This document shows, piece after piece, positions 1-8,288 of a stretch of 64,000 bases of DNA. Position 1 is the first letter of the stretch. The number at the start of each line of letters is the position of its first letter. A model generated the notes under the pieces. That model saw only the letters and a program-made list of their open reading frames with translations. It was not told the origin of the DNA and searched no databases. Made by a program: the position numbers and the translations under genes. This stretch comes from Mycobacterium sp. URHB0044 (GTDB lineage Bacteria > Actinomycetota > Actinomycetes > Mycobacteriales > Mycobacteriaceae). The stretch covers positions 393,690 through 457,689 of the forward strand of contig NZ_JIAW01000004.1 in the NCBI RefSeq assembly GCF_000620625.1, written 5' to 3'.

Positions 1-243
1 CGGGCGACCTGCCTGGGCGCGGCTGGGCGCGCGTCGGTGTCGGTGTGCGGTGAGTTCGCCGCCGACGAGCGCGCCGCAGCGTTGCTGCTGGGATTGGGTG
101 TCGACGCGCTGTCCGTCACGCCGCCTGCCATCCCGGCGACGAAGGAGGCGGTGCGTGCGGTCGACACCGGCGCGGCACGCCGGCTCGCCGAAGAGGCCCT
201 GTCGGCTGACGGACCGGTCGCGGTGCGGGAGTTACTGGGCTAG
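1..243 (+). CDS. ptsI: PTS enzyme I (phosphoenolpyruvate-protein phosphotransferase), 3' end
   Basis: Only the last 80 codons lie in the window; the frame is open from base 1. The visible tail has the enzyme I C-terminal signature: a VSVCGE stretch (the conserved cysteine loop of the PEP-binding barrel), then LLLGLGVDALSVTPPAIP and a final helix. Enzyme I takes phosphate from PEP and passes it to HPr in the cytoplasm, feeding the EIIA and EIICB encoded at 6.1-8.3 kb. The stop codon (241-243) lies inside the last codons of the convergent hydrolase gene. The family assignment is firm; substrate specificity is not set by this subunit. Confidence 0.9.
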   Translation, partial: RATCLGAAGRASVSVCGEFAADERAAALLLGLGVDALSVTPPAIPATKEAVRAVDTGAARRLAEEALSADGPVAVRELLG

Positions 244-1377
244 CCGGCGGAGGAAGGCGATGGTCTCGAGTTCGCGATTGGTGGACTCGTCATCGCTGGT
301 GCCGTACATGTGGTTCGCAGACAGCTTGACGACGACGGTCTTCGTGGTCGGGCTTACGTAGACGAACTGGTTGTACACGCCGATGGCGCTGAATTCACCG
401 GAATCGCTTGCGGGAAGCCACCACTGATATCCGTATCCGAGGCCGAGGGGATGGCTGCCCACCACCGGGCGACCCGGCTGCAGGTGATCGGCGTCGGAGG
501 TCAGTGATGCGCTGACCCATGACTCCGGAACGATCTGCCTGCCCTGCCATCGGCCGCCGTTGCGGAATAGCTCACCGACTTTGGCGTAGTCCCGCGCGGT
601 CATGACGAGCCCCGCGAAGGCCACCTCCATGCCAGCGGAGTCGATCAACCAGTATGCGGTCGAACTGAATCCGAGTGGCTCGACGAGCTTTTCCTGCATG
701 TAGTCGGTGATCGACCGACCGGTCGCGCTGACCAGTAGCGCGCCGAGTGCTTGGGTATCGCCCGAGTTGTAGCGGCAGAGGCGCCCCGGTTCGTTGTCGC
801 GCACCATCGTTGCGACGAAGTCTTCGAGGGTTCCGCCATCGCCCATCGCGGCAGCTAGCCGATAGATGTCCGACGCCGGATCGTGGTAGTCCTCGTTCCA
901 CCGCGCACCCGACGACATCTGGAGCACGTCCTTGATCGAGACGCCGTCATAGGCCGAGCCCGGCGTCACGCGGATGTAGTCACCGATGGGTCGATCGATG
1001 CTCGAAATGTGGCCCTCATCAACGGCAATGCCCACCAGCGCCGAGATGACGCTCTTGGCCACCGACATCGAGATCCACGGAACGTTTGGCCCACCGGTCA
1101 GCCCGTACCACTCGTAGCAGATGGCGCCGTCGCGAAGCACCAGGAGCGCAGCGGTGTCGGTTTCCACGACGAAGTCCGCCGCCGAGCGGCTCTCACCGCC
1201 GAACGCGTAGGTGTCCGGAAAGTCGATCTGATCGGTCACCGACCAGTCGTGTGGCGTCGAGGAGGGCGACATCTTGCTGGTGGGAATGAGATCCGGCACA
1301 CGCGAGAAGTTCTCGTGCTGCGGAATTCCAGTGAACAAGCCCAACTCGATCAAGGAGGACGGGGTGTGGCCGGCCAT
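232..1377 (-). CDS. Serine hydrolase of the class C beta-lactamase/esterase family
   Basis: A 381-residue protein with the penicillin-recognising fold. The SxxK motif is SVAK at residues 105-108 and the YxN motif is YNS at 203-205, so nucleophile, lysine and tyrosine are all present. Long relatives include 6-aminohexanoate-dimer hydrolases and esterases, so amide or ester hydrolysis is as likely as beta-lactam cleavage. No signal peptide is evident, which points to a cytoplasmic enzyme. A GAGAGG ribosome site precedes the ATG. The gene is divergent from a TetR regulator with a palindromic operator between them, and its 3' end overlaps ptsI convergently by 12 bases. Confidence 0.85.
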   Translation of the reverse strand: MAGHTPSSLIELGLFTGIPQHENFSRVPDLIPTSKMSPSSTPHDWSVTDQIDFPDTYAFGGESRSAADFVVETDTAALLVLRDGAICYEWYGLTGGPNVPWISMSVAKSVISALVGIAVDEGHISSIDRPIGDYIRVTPGSAYDGVSIKDVLQMSSGARWNEDYHDPASDIYRLAAAMGDGGTLEDFVATMVRDNEPGRLCRYNSGDTQALGALLVSATGRSITDYMQEKLVEPLGFSSTAYWLIDSAGMEVAFAGLVMTARDYAKVGELFRNGGRWQGRQIVPESWVSASLTSDADHLQPGRPVVGSHPLGLGYGYQWWLPASDSGEFSAIGVYNQFVYVSPTTKTVVVKLSANHMYGTSDDESTNRELETIAFLRRLAQ

Positions 1378-1416
1378 GTCGACCTCTCATTCGGGGACGG
1401 TAGGGCTAACATAGCC

Positions 1417-1447
1417 GTACCGAATGGTTATGACAACCACTTGGTAC
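1417..1447. promoter_or_regulatory. Imperfect 31-bp palindrome, probable TetR operator
   Basis: The arms begin GTACC and end GGTAC, with inner arms TGGTT/AACCA, symmetric about base 1432. It lies in the 93-base gap between the divergent serine hydrolase and TetR genes, the usual place for a TetR site controlling both. The function is inferred from position and symmetry only. Confidence 0.65.
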
Positions 1448-1470
1448 GCCTACATGAAGAGGTCGCTGAC

Positions 1471-2073
1471 ATGCCCGTGCAGGAAGACCGCGTGGACGGA
1501 CGCACTCTCCGCCACCAGCACCGACGGCCGGAACTGCTGGCCGCCGCCACCGAATACGTGCTCGACCACGGCATCGGTGATCTGTCGCTGCGCGAGATGG
1601 CCAGCGCTCTCGGCGTCACCCACGCAACACTGCTGCGGCACTTCACGTCGAAGGAGGACCTGCTGTTGCAGGTCATCGAGAAGATCCGCACCGACTTCGT
1701 CGCCCGACTCGCTGACGACGAGCAGCTGCGATCCGCCCACCCCGCCTCCGAACTTCTGCGCACGACGTGGCAACGCCTGTGCGAACCCGCCGAACAACGG
1801 CAGTTCGCCCTCCTCTTCGAGCTCGTGGGCCGGGCAACACGAGGCGGTGGCCGCGTCGCCGAACTGGCGCAGTCGAGCATCGATGACTGGCTCGCCGTCA
1901 TCTCGGCACAGCTGGTGCGCATCGGCCATCCCGCCGAAGAGGCAGACACCCTCGCCACCTTGTTGTTGGCGCAGGTGCGCGGGCTTCAACTCGATCTACT
2001 CCTGACGGGCGACCGGCCTCGCGTGGATCGAGCGATCGACGCGCTGATCGCCATGGTCGACCAGACGCACTAG
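1471..2073 (+). CDS. TetR-family transcriptional regulator
   Basis: A 200-residue regulator. The N-terminal helix-turn-helix is clear at about residues 18-60 (LLAAATEYVLDHG followed by LSLREMASALGVTHATLLRHF), then an all-helical ligand-binding domain. The ATG at 1471 is chosen because the HTH starts about 15 residues in and an AGAGG lies 9 bases upstream; the frame is open further upstream but shows no protein-like sequence. It is divergent from the serine hydrolase across the 1417-1447 palindrome, so repression of that enzyme and of itself is the simplest inference. The ligand is unknown. Confidence 0.88.
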   Translation: MPVQEDRVDGRTLRHQHRRPELLAAATEYVLDHGIGDLSLREMASALGVTHATLLRHFTSKEDLLLQVIEKIRTDFVARLADDEQLRSAHPASELLRTTWQRLCEPAEQRQFALLFELVGRATRGGGRVAELAQSSIDDWLAVISAQLVRIGHPAEEADTLATLLLAQVRGLQLDLLLTGDRPRVDRAIDALIAMVDQTH

Positions 2074-2087
2074 CGCCAAACGAAGGA

Positions 2088-2115
2088 GGCCGCCTTGCCA
2101 AATGGCAAGGCGGCC
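2088..2115. terminator. Bidirectional hairpin between convergent genes
   Basis: A perfect GC-rich inverted repeat (GGCCGCCTTGCC and its complement) around an AAAT loop lies between the TetR stop and the stop of the convergent proline-rich gene. There is no long T run on either side, as is usual in mycobacteria. Confidence 0.7.
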
Positions 2116-2132
2116 GTCCCCATTCGTGGGAA

Positions 2133-2468
2133 TTAGACCGGCGTAAATCCGCCGTTCACCCAGATGCCCCAACCCGGGACGTCGGGATTCCACACCACCT
2201 GCGCCCACGGCGCCCACGGCGGTGGCGGAGGCGCGGGCGGCGCCCACACCGGCACGGCTACATCCCTGTGTCCCGGCGGGGGCTGGTAGTTCTGCCCAGG
2301 AGGCAGCGGATTGCCTGGCCCGCCGAGATTGACGCCCGGACCCGGAATGGGCGGCGGTGGTGTCGGCCACATCGGATCGGCCTGTGCGAGGCCGGTGGTA
2401 GCCCCAAGAGCGGCGAACCCGACGGCGCCTGCAAATGCCGCCTCGGCGGCGATCTTCTTCAGATTCAT
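2133..2468 (-). CDS. Small secreted proline-rich protein
   Basis: An 111-residue protein. The start at 2468 is chosen because a GGAG site precedes it and it opens a typical Sec signal peptide (MNLKKIAAEAAFAGAVGFAA, probable cleavage after AQA near residue 30). The mature part is rich in proline, glycine and tryptophan (PPPPIPGPG, PPAPPPPPW, WNPDVPGWGIW) with no enzymatic motif. This composition matches small exported mycobacterial proteins of unknown function. It is monocistronic as far as can be seen and faces the TetR gene across a terminator hairpin. The 169 bases upstream show no other gene. Confidence 0.75.
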   Translation of the reverse strand: MNLKKIAAEAAFAGAVGFAALGATTGLAQADPMWPTPPPPIPGPGVNLGGPGNPLPPGQNYQPPPGHRDVAVPVWAPPAPPPPPWAPWAQVVWNPDVPGWGIWVNGGFTPV

Positions 2469-2637
2469 CGTGTGTGCTCCTTTCGGCTCGTCAGCGCTGC
2501 CGCACTCTGCGACACCACCCGTTGACGTGCCCATCTGGATCACTGCCGCGATGGCAGCTCACGACCCCCCACGGGCTGGTACCCGGCGCTTCGGGAGCGC
2601 TAAACACCCGTGGGTCGGAGCCTGCTCGATGAATCGG

Positions 2638-3267
2638 TTACTCGGAGTTGGACCAGTCGAAGTCGTAGTAGATCCAGTTGCTGTCCTCGAACGACAGGTG
2701 AATGCCCTCCGCCTCGACGTCGAAGGTGCCCTGGCCGCAGTCACCGCGCTTCCAGATGAAACCGGTCTCGAGCACGATCGCGGCGCGGTGTTCCTCTCCG
2801 GTGACGGGGTTCTTCAGCGTCGTGCCCTTGGCCTCGCCCACGCCGGGCACGCTGAAACCGCTGTAGATGCCGTCGTCGTCGAGGTTCACGTCGGCGCGCA
2901 CGACGCCGACGACGTCGTACGTGGTGCCGAGAATCTCCCACGGCATGCCGCCGAGCTGGCCGGTGTAGATCTGGGCCAGCGCGTCGAGCTGGGCGTCGCT
3001 GACCTCCGGCGGGACGACGAAGACGGCCCTGCCGTCGCCGTCGTGAATCGCCTTGGGCCAATCCACGATCATCAGCGCCGTCACGCCGGACAGGTCGACG
3101 TCGCCGCACTGCCCCTCGGTGATCCGGTTGGCCACGGCGGCCTTGCAACTGCCGTCCGACGATGTCGGATACCCACTGAAGTTGCAGGTGCAGCCTGGCT
3201 GACAGTTGCAGAACTCGTAGCCAATTCCCTTGAGCCGCCAGGCGGTAGTGGTTGCGGTGACTGACAT
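2638..3267 (-). CDS. DUF1326 domain protein
   Basis: A 209-residue protein recognisable as DUF1326 by its N-terminal cysteine cluster CNCQPGCTCNF (about residues 20-30), further cysteines near 41 and 54, and the DNWIYYDF-like C-terminus. The clustered cysteines suggest metal binding, but no activity is established for the family. A GGAGG site lies just before the ATG. It sits 9 bases downstream of the DUF2182 membrane protein on the same strand; these two families commonly occur together, so they probably act as one unit. Confidence 0.85.
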   Translation of the reverse strand: MSVTATTTAWRLKGIGYEFCNCQPGCTCNFSGYPTSSDGSCKAAVANRITEGQCGDVDLSGVTALMIVDWPKAIHDGDGRAVFVVPPEVSDAQLDALAQIYTGQLGGMPWEILGTTYDVVGVVRADVNLDDDGIYSGFSVPGVGEAKGTTLKNPVTGEEHRAAIVLETGFIWKRGDCGQGTFDVEAEGIHLSFEDSNWIYYDFDWSNSE

Positions 3268-3276
3268 GGTGCCCTC

Positions 3277-4095
3277 CTAGGCGATTGTCGTTACCAACGA
3301 CGGGGAAATCAGAAGCACCGCACCGAGAATGGCGAGCACGGGCGCGGCCGCGAGCGCGATGCGCTCGCCGTAGCGGGAGTTCTTCTCCAGCACGATCAAC
3401 GCGGTGAACACGGCCAGCCACAGCACGCTCATGCTGCCGGTGGCGACCAGGACCGCGAACAGCGCCCAACAGCAGCCAATGCAGAACGCGCCGTGGACGA
3501 TACCCATGCGAAGCGCGCTCACGGGGCGACGCAGGCGTTTGGCGTAACGCATGAAGAACCCGAGGGGCGATCGGCAGTGGCGCAGGCACGCCGACTTCAG
3601 CGGGCTCACCTGCCACACCGCAGCCACCAGCAGCGTGGCACCCGCGACCCGACCGGCCCACGCCCGGCCGTCGGACAACGGCATCTCCAGCGCGCGCCAT
3701 GCGAGGTAGGCGGGGATCGCGAGCGTCGTCCACAGCGCCAGGTAGCCGCCGACGAAGAACGGCAGCGGCGCGACGGTGCCCCGGCCGGCCGCCCTGGCGT
3801 ACAACATCACGACCGGCAGGATCGCCGGAAGCATCATCGCGGCCATCATCGCCACCCAGGCCACGACGAACGCCGCGAACGACATGGGGCCCGCCATCGA
3901 ACCCATGTCACCCATGTCGCTCATGGAATCCATGGGCAGGGGGGCCACCCCGTCACCGGACATGTCCGCGGCCACGCGGGCAGACCACCACCAACCGACC
4001 CCGGCCAGACCGATCAGCGCAGCGGGGACCCCAATGCGCAGAGCAAATCCGTCGCTCCCCTTCGCGACACCGGCGACCGCGTCCCGCATCCCCAT
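3277..4095 (-). CDS. DUF2182 multi-pass membrane protein
   Basis: A 272-residue integral membrane protein with about six to seven hydrophobic segments and a methionine/glycine/aspartate-rich loop near residues 50-70 (DSMSDMGDMGSM). Cysteine and histidine motifs ACLRHC and HGAFCIGCCW recall metal-handling membrane proteins, and the family is described as predicted metal-binding. It is the first gene of a two-gene unit with the DUF1326 protein. Substrate and direction of transport are unknown. Confidence 0.82.
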   Translation of the reverse strand: MGMRDAVAGVAKGSDGFALRIGVPAALIGLAGVGWWWSARVAADMSGDGVAPLPMDSMSDMGDMGSMAGPMSFAAFVVAWVAMMAAMMLPAILPVVMLYARAAGRGTVAPLPFFVGGYLALWTTLAIPAYLAWRALEMPLSDGRAWAGRVAGATLLVAAVWQVSPLKSACLRHCRSPLGFFMRYAKRLRRPVSALRMGIVHGAFCIGCCWALFAVLVATGSMSVLWLAVFTALIVLEKNSRYGERIALAAAPVLAILGAVLLISPSLVTTIA

Positions 4096-4183
4096 TCGAC
4101 CGCGCCTCCCTGAACCGCATTATGGCTGGTTGCGCCAGCAACCGTCGCCGATTCACAGAAGCGGTCAAACCGAAGTGGATCGG

Positions 4184-5326
4184 TCAGTCGGGCCCGTCGA
4201 CCCACGTTCCGTGTCGCATCACGGCAGTCACGGCAAAGTCTGCGTCCAACACCACCAAATCTGCCTTGGCCCCGGAAACGAGTCCCGCGCTCGGCATGCC
4301 CAGTGCCCGGGCGGGATTGATCGACGCCTGGCGCACGGCCTGCATCAGCGCGTCCCCGCGGGACAGTCCGCCGTAGACGACGGCGAAGCGGAACACCTGG
4401 TCCATGGTCGCGGTACTGCCGGCGATCGTGTCGGTTCCGGACACGCGCGCCACACCGTCGACGACGTCCACGGCCAGCGGTCCAAGGGGATAGACCCCGT
4501 CGGCCATCCCCGTGGCCGCCATCGCGTCGGTTATCAACGACACCCGGTCGGGTCCGGCGCTGCGCGTGACGTGCCGGTAGATCGCCGGGTCGACGTGCAC
4601 CCCATCGGTGATCAATTCGACTGTCACGCGCGGATCTTCGAGCAGCGCGACGACCGGGCCCGGCTCGCGGCGATCGATCGGGCGCATCGCATTGAACAGG
4701 TGCGTGCCCACCGTCGCGCCCGCGTCGATCGCCGCCCGCGTCTGCTCGTAGGTGGCCTCGGTGTGGCCGACGGCGACCACCACGCCCGCCTCGACGAACT
4801 GACCGATCGCGGCCAGCGCGCCGTCGCGTTCCGGCGCGATGGTCACCATGCGAACGGTTCCGCCGGCCGCGTCGAGCACGCGGGCGATCTCCGCCGGATC
4901 CGGGTCACGCATCAACGACGGCTGATGCGCACCGCACCGCGTCGTGGACAGCCACGGGCCTTCCAGATGGATGCCGTCGATCAGGCCGTCACGAACGTCA
5001 GCTGCCAATTCGCTTACCTGGCGCAGCAACTCGGCCGGACCCGCGGTCACCAGGGAGGCGATCAGCGCGGTGGTGCCCTGCCTACGGTGCAGGGCCACGG
5101 CGGTCGACGTGTCCGCGCGAGATGCGGTGGAGAAGTTGGCCCCTCCCCCGCCGTGCAAATGGGTGTCGACGAAGCCGGGCACGACCGTCGCCGCACCGAG
5201 ATCGCGGTCCGGCGGCCGGGTCGGGACGCCACCGCCGATGGCCGCCACCTCGTCGCCTGATACCTCAATCCAGCCCGGCCGCAACGATTCTCGGCCGGTG
5301 AGCAAGGTATCAGCCGTCAGCAGCAC
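4184..5326 (-). CDS. nagA: N-acetylglucosamine-6-phosphate deacetylase
   Basis: A 380-residue amidohydrolase that removes acetate from GlcNAc-6-phosphate to give glucosamine-6-phosphate. Diagnostic motifs are present: the metal-binding DTHLHGG, HLEGPWLS, HLFNAM, and the catalytic aspartate in LITDAMAATG. The GTG start at 5326 abuts the nagB stop with no gap, so translation is coupled. It is the last gene of the EIIA-nagB-nagA unit, which takes imported GlcNAc-6-P to fructose-6-P. Length and motifs are normal. Confidence 0.95.
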   Translation of the reverse strand: MLLTADTLLTGRESLRPGWIEVSGDEVAAIGGGVPTRPPDRDLGAATVVPGFVDTHLHGGGGANFSTASRADTSTAVALHRRQGTTALIASLVTAGPAELLRQVSELAADVRDGLIDGIHLEGPWLSTTRCGAHQPSLMRDPDPAEIARVLDAAGGTVRMVTIAPERDGALAAIGQFVEAGVVVAVGHTEATYEQTRAAIDAGATVGTHLFNAMRPIDRREPGPVVALLEDPRVTVELITDGVHVDPAIYRHVTRSAGPDRVSLITDAMAATGMADGVYPLGPLAVDVVDGVARVSGTDTIAGSTATMDQVFRFAVVYGGLSRGDALMQAVRQASINPARALGMPSAGLVSGAKADLVVLDADFAVTAVMRHGTWVDGPD

Positions 5327-6112
5327 TCAGATGCCCTGCCACTTCGGCTTGGACCGGTACGTCTCGCGGTAGTAGTCGACGAGCTGAAGCCGCCGGGCGG
5401 CCGCGTCGTCGAGCAAGACCGTCACGTGCGGATGGTGCTGCAGGATGGTCGCCGGCCACAGCGCGCTGACCGACCCCTCGACGAGGTGGTGCACGGCTTC
5501 GGCCTTGTGCCGACCGGTCGCCACCAGGATCACGTGGCGCGCCGCCATGATCGTCGCCAGTCCCTGGGTCAGGCAATGCGTGGGGACGGCGTCGACGTCC
5601 CCGCCGAAGAAGCGGGCATTGTCGACGCGCGTCTGCCTGGTCAGCGTCTTGATCCGGGTTCGGGAGGCCAGCGAGGAGCCCGGCTCGTTGAACCCGATGT
5701 GCCCGTCGGTGCCGATTCCGAGGATCTGCAGGTCGACCCCGCCTGCCTCCCGAATTGCGTTCTCGTAGGCCGCGCACGCGGCGGGGATGTCGGCCGCGGC
5801 GCCATCGGGGCCCTGCACCGCTCCCGCAGCGAAGTCCACCCGCGACACGAACACGGTGTCGATGACGTTGCGGTACCGCTCGGGATGGTCGGCGGGCAGG
5901 CCGACGTACTCGTCGAGCGTGAAGCCACGGGCCTGCGCGAACGAGATCTGACCGGCAGCGTGGCGCGCCGCCAGTTCGTCGTAGATCGCCACCGGCGACG
6001 ACCCGGTGGCCAGGCCCAGCACCGCCGCCGGGTTGCGACCGAGCAGAGCACCGATCGCGTCCGCGGCGACGCCACCGATCTCCTCGGCCTCGGCCAGGAT
6101 GACGACTTCCAT
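5327..6112 (-). CDS. nagB: Glucosamine-6-phosphate deaminase
   Basis: A 261-residue enzyme that converts glucosamine-6-phosphate to fructose-6-phosphate and ammonia. The family motifs GFTLDEYVGL and GIGTDGHIGFNEPGSS, which hold the catalytic residues, are intact. Its ATG is immediately next to the stop codon of the EIIA gene and its stop touches the nagA start, so the three genes form one tightly packed operon. Cytoplasmic. Confidence 0.96.
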   Translation of the reverse strand: MEVVILAEAEEIGGVAADAIGALLGRNPAAVLGLATGSSPVAIYDELAARHAAGQISFAQARGFTLDEYVGLPADHPERYRNVIDTVFVSRVDFAAGAVQGPDGAAADIPAACAAYENAIREAGGVDLQILGIGTDGHIGFNEPGSSLASRTRIKTLTRQTRVDNARFFGGDVDAVPTHCLTQGLATIMAARHVILVATGRHKAEAVHHLVEGSVSALWPATILQHHPHVTVLLDDAAARRLQLVDYYRETYRSKPKWQGI

Positions 6113-6583
6113 CTACTTGTTCGCCGTGAACAAGATGGCACCGGAAGGGATCTGCGCGCCCTCGGTCACTGCTTCGGACGCAATGACGTTGCCGGCTTCC
6201 CGCTCGTCCATGACCACCACGGGGACAATGGGATTGAGCCCCTTGGCCTCGACCGACGGGACGTCGTAGGTGATGACGAGCTGACCGGCGTTGACCTCGT
6301 CGCCCTGGCTGACGTGAGCGGTGAACCCCTCGCCCTCGAGCTTGACGGTGTCGATGCCGAGGTGCACGAGTACCCCGACGTTGTCCGGGGTCAGAACGAT
6401 GTAGGCGTGCGGAAGCAACTTCAAGACCTTCCCGCTGACCGGGGCGACCGCCTCGACGACACCGCGCGGAGGGTCGATTGCGGCGCCGTAGCCCACCATC
6501 CCCTGGGCGAAGACCGGGTCGGGGACGTCGTGAAGCGGTACCGCACGCCCCGCGACGGGAGCGAGCACTGGCGTCTTGGTCAT
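6113..6583 (-). CDS. crr: PTS EIIA component, glucose/GlcNAc type
   Basis: A 156-residue single-domain EIIA of the glucose superfamily. The two active-site histidines are visible: H59 in LLPHAYIV and the phosphorylated H74 in GVLVHLGIDTV, with the C-terminal PVVVMD and IPSGAILF elements. It passes phosphate from HPr to the EIIB domain of the divergent permease at 6697. As first gene of the EIIA-nagB-nagA operon it links transport to amino-sugar use. The mRNA is probably leaderless (see 6590-6595). Confidence 0.93.
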   Translation of the reverse strand: MTKTPVLAPVAGRAVPLHDVPDPVFAQGMVGYGAAIDPPRGVVEAVAPVSGKVLKLLPHAYIVLTPDNVGVLVHLGIDTVKLEGEGFTAHVSQGDEVNAGQLVITYDVPSVEAKGLNPIVPVVVMDEREAGNVIASEAVTEGAQIPSGAILFTANK

Positions 6584-6589
6584 TCGTCA

Positions 6590-6595
6590 ACAATA
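6590..6595 (-). promoter_or_regulatory. -10 element of the EIIA-nagB-nagA operon, leaderless
   Basis: On the minus strand TATTGT is followed by six bases and then the EIIA ATG. This TANNNT-to-start spacing is what mycobacterial leaderless promoters show; no ribosome site is present. Confidence 0.55.
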
Positions 6596-6696
6596 CGAGC
6601 GGGACGGAAAGACGGACTCGGGTTCGCAGGTTCTCGTCTAAGCTTCCGCTGAGCTTGGGTGGTGGGCGACGTCTGCGGCAGAGAAGGGTGACCGGA

Positions 6697-8280
6697 ATGA
6701 GCGACACGGCGAAAACTCAAGGCGCATCGAAGAAGTCGGGCCTTCGCATTCCCGGCTTCGCGCAACTTCAGCGACTGGGCAAGAGCCTCATGCTGCCGAT
6801 TGCCGTGTTGCCCGCGGCAGGCATCCTGCTGCGCCTTGGCCAGCCCGACCTGCTCGGCAGGATCCACGCTCCCGTCATCGGATCGTTCTTCCAGGCGATG
6901 AGCGCCGCCGGCGACGCACTGTTCAGCAACCTTCCGCTGCTCTTCGCCGTCGGCGTCGCCATCGGTTTCGCCAAGAAGGCCGACGGTTCCACCGCACTGG
7001 CCGCCGTCGTCGGCTACCTCGTCGTGCAAGCGGTGTTCAAGACCATGTCGCCGATCGTCCTGGCCGGTGAGGTCGACAAGGCAGGCGACCAAGCCCAGAT
7101 CAACTACAGCGTGTTCGCGGGAATCGTGGTCGGCCTCGTCACCGCGTGGCTCTTCGACCGCTACCACACCATCCAATTGCCGTCCTACCTCGGATTCTTC
7201 GGCGGCCGACGCTTCGTCCCCATCGTGGTGTCGCTGGCGTCCTTGTTCATCGCCTTCGCGATGAGCTACTTCTATCCGATCTTCGACGCGGGGCTGACGG
7301 GCCTCGGCGAGTTCATCGGCGGTTCGGGTGCCCTGGGTGCCTTCGTGTACGGATTCGCCAACCGCATGCTGATTCCGCTTGGGCTGCATCACATCCCGAA
7401 CTCGTACGTGTGGTTCCTCTACGGCGATTACCAAACCCCCGGCGGCGAGAACGTCACCGGCGAGCTGACCCGCTTCGCCGCGGGCGACCCGACGGCGGGC
7501 CTCCTCACGTCCGGTTTCTACCCGATTCTGATGTTCGGACTGCCCGCCGCGGCGCTTGCCATGATCTTCGCGGCCAACAAGAAGCAACGAAAGCTCGCGG
7601 TCGGCATTCTGTCGGCGGCCGCACTGACCGCGTTCGTCACCGGCATCACCGAGCCGCTCGAGTTCGCGTTCATGTTCGTCGCGTTCCCGCTGTACCTCCT
7701 GCACGCGGTGCTGACCGGACTCTCCCTCGCCATCGCGTACCTGCTGGACATCCACCTGGGCTTCTCGTTCTCCGCGGGCCTGATCGACCTACTCCTCTAC
7801 GGCACTGCACCCGCGGCGAAGAACATTCCGTTGCTCATCGGCATGGGGATCGTGTTCTTCGTCGTCTACTTCCTGGTGTTCTGGTTCGCGATCACGAAGT
7901 GGAACCTGCGCACCCCCGGACGCGAGCCGGAAGAGGAATTCGAAGCGGAGGAGGAAGCGAACCTCGGCGAGGGTGCCGAGGCGGCTACGGCCGTGACGGC
8001 AGGCGGGTCGGGTGCCGCGACGGTGACCGCACCTGCTCCGGTCGCTACCGACAGCAAGGCCGAACAGGTCATCGAGGCGTTCGGAGGGCGGGACAACCTG
8101 GTGAACGTCGACGCCTGCATCTCGCGGCTGCGGATGGAGGTCGCCGACACCAGCAAGGTGGATCAGGCCCGACTGCGCAGCTTGGGCGCCGCGGGCGTCG
8201 TCGAGGTCGGCAACAGCGTCCAGGCGGTCTTCGGCACCGATTCCGACGCGCTGAAGAACGCCATCACCGAGATCCTCTAG
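6697..8280 (+). CDS. PTS EIICB permease, GlcNAc/glucose family
   Basis: A 527-residue fused EIIC-EIIB. EIIC (about residues 15-410) opens with LGKSLMLPIAVLPAAGILLRLG and has about ten membrane segments; EIIB at the C-terminus carries the phosphocysteine C474 in NVDACISRLRM. A 60-residue Glu/Ala linker joins them. There is no EIIA domain, so it needs the separate EIIA at 6113-6583. The start at 6697 is chosen over upstream codons because AGAAGGG precedes it and the homologous region begins there. Adjacency to nagA/nagB argues for N-acetylglucosamine (NagE-like), but glucose cannot be excluded. A possible -10 (TAAGCT) lies near 6640. Confidence 0.9.
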   Translation: MSDTAKTQGASKKSGLRIPGFAQLQRLGKSLMLPIAVLPAAGILLRLGQPDLLGRIHAPVIGSFFQAMSAAGDALFSNLPLLFAVGVAIGFAKKADGSTALAAVVGYLVVQAVFKTMSPIVLAGEVDKAGDQAQINYSVFAGIVVGLVTAWLFDRYHTIQLPSYLGFFGGRRFVPIVVSLASLFIAFAMSYFYPIFDAGLTGLGEFIGGSGALGAFVYGFANRMLIPLGLHHIPNSYVWFLYGDYQTPGGENVTGELTRFAAGDPTAGLLTSGFYPILMFGLPAAALAMIFAANKKQRKLAVGILSAAALTAFVTGITEPLEFAFMFVAFPLYLLHAVLTGLSLAIAYLLDIHLGFSFSAGLIDLLLYGTAPAAKNIPLLIGMGIVFFVVYFLVFWFAITKWNLRTPGREPEEEFEAEEEANLGEGAEAATAVTAGGSGAATVTAPAPVATDSKAEQVIEAFGGRDNLVNVDACISRLRMEVADTSKVDQARLRSLGAAGVVEVGNSVQAVFGTDSDALKNAITEIL

Positions 8281-8288
8281 GGAGATCG

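Noticed and set aside
232..1377. Bona fide beta-lactamase
   Set aside because: The SxxK and YxN motifs fit the fold, but no signal peptide is seen and the length and composition fit the esterase/NylB-like branch.
883..1470. Upstream extension of the TetR frame
   Set aside because: The extension lies opposite the serine hydrolase gene and across the operator. Its translation is not protein-like, and the HTH places the true start at 1471.
3776..5260. 494-codon plus-strand frame across the DUF2182 and nagA region
   Set aside because: It is a composition shadow spanning two well-supported minus-strand genes and has an Arg/His-rich, motif-free translation.
6584..6696. DasR/NagR-type operator between EIIA and the permease
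   Set aside because: No match to the TGGTCTAGACCA-type consensus was found in the 113-base divergent region.
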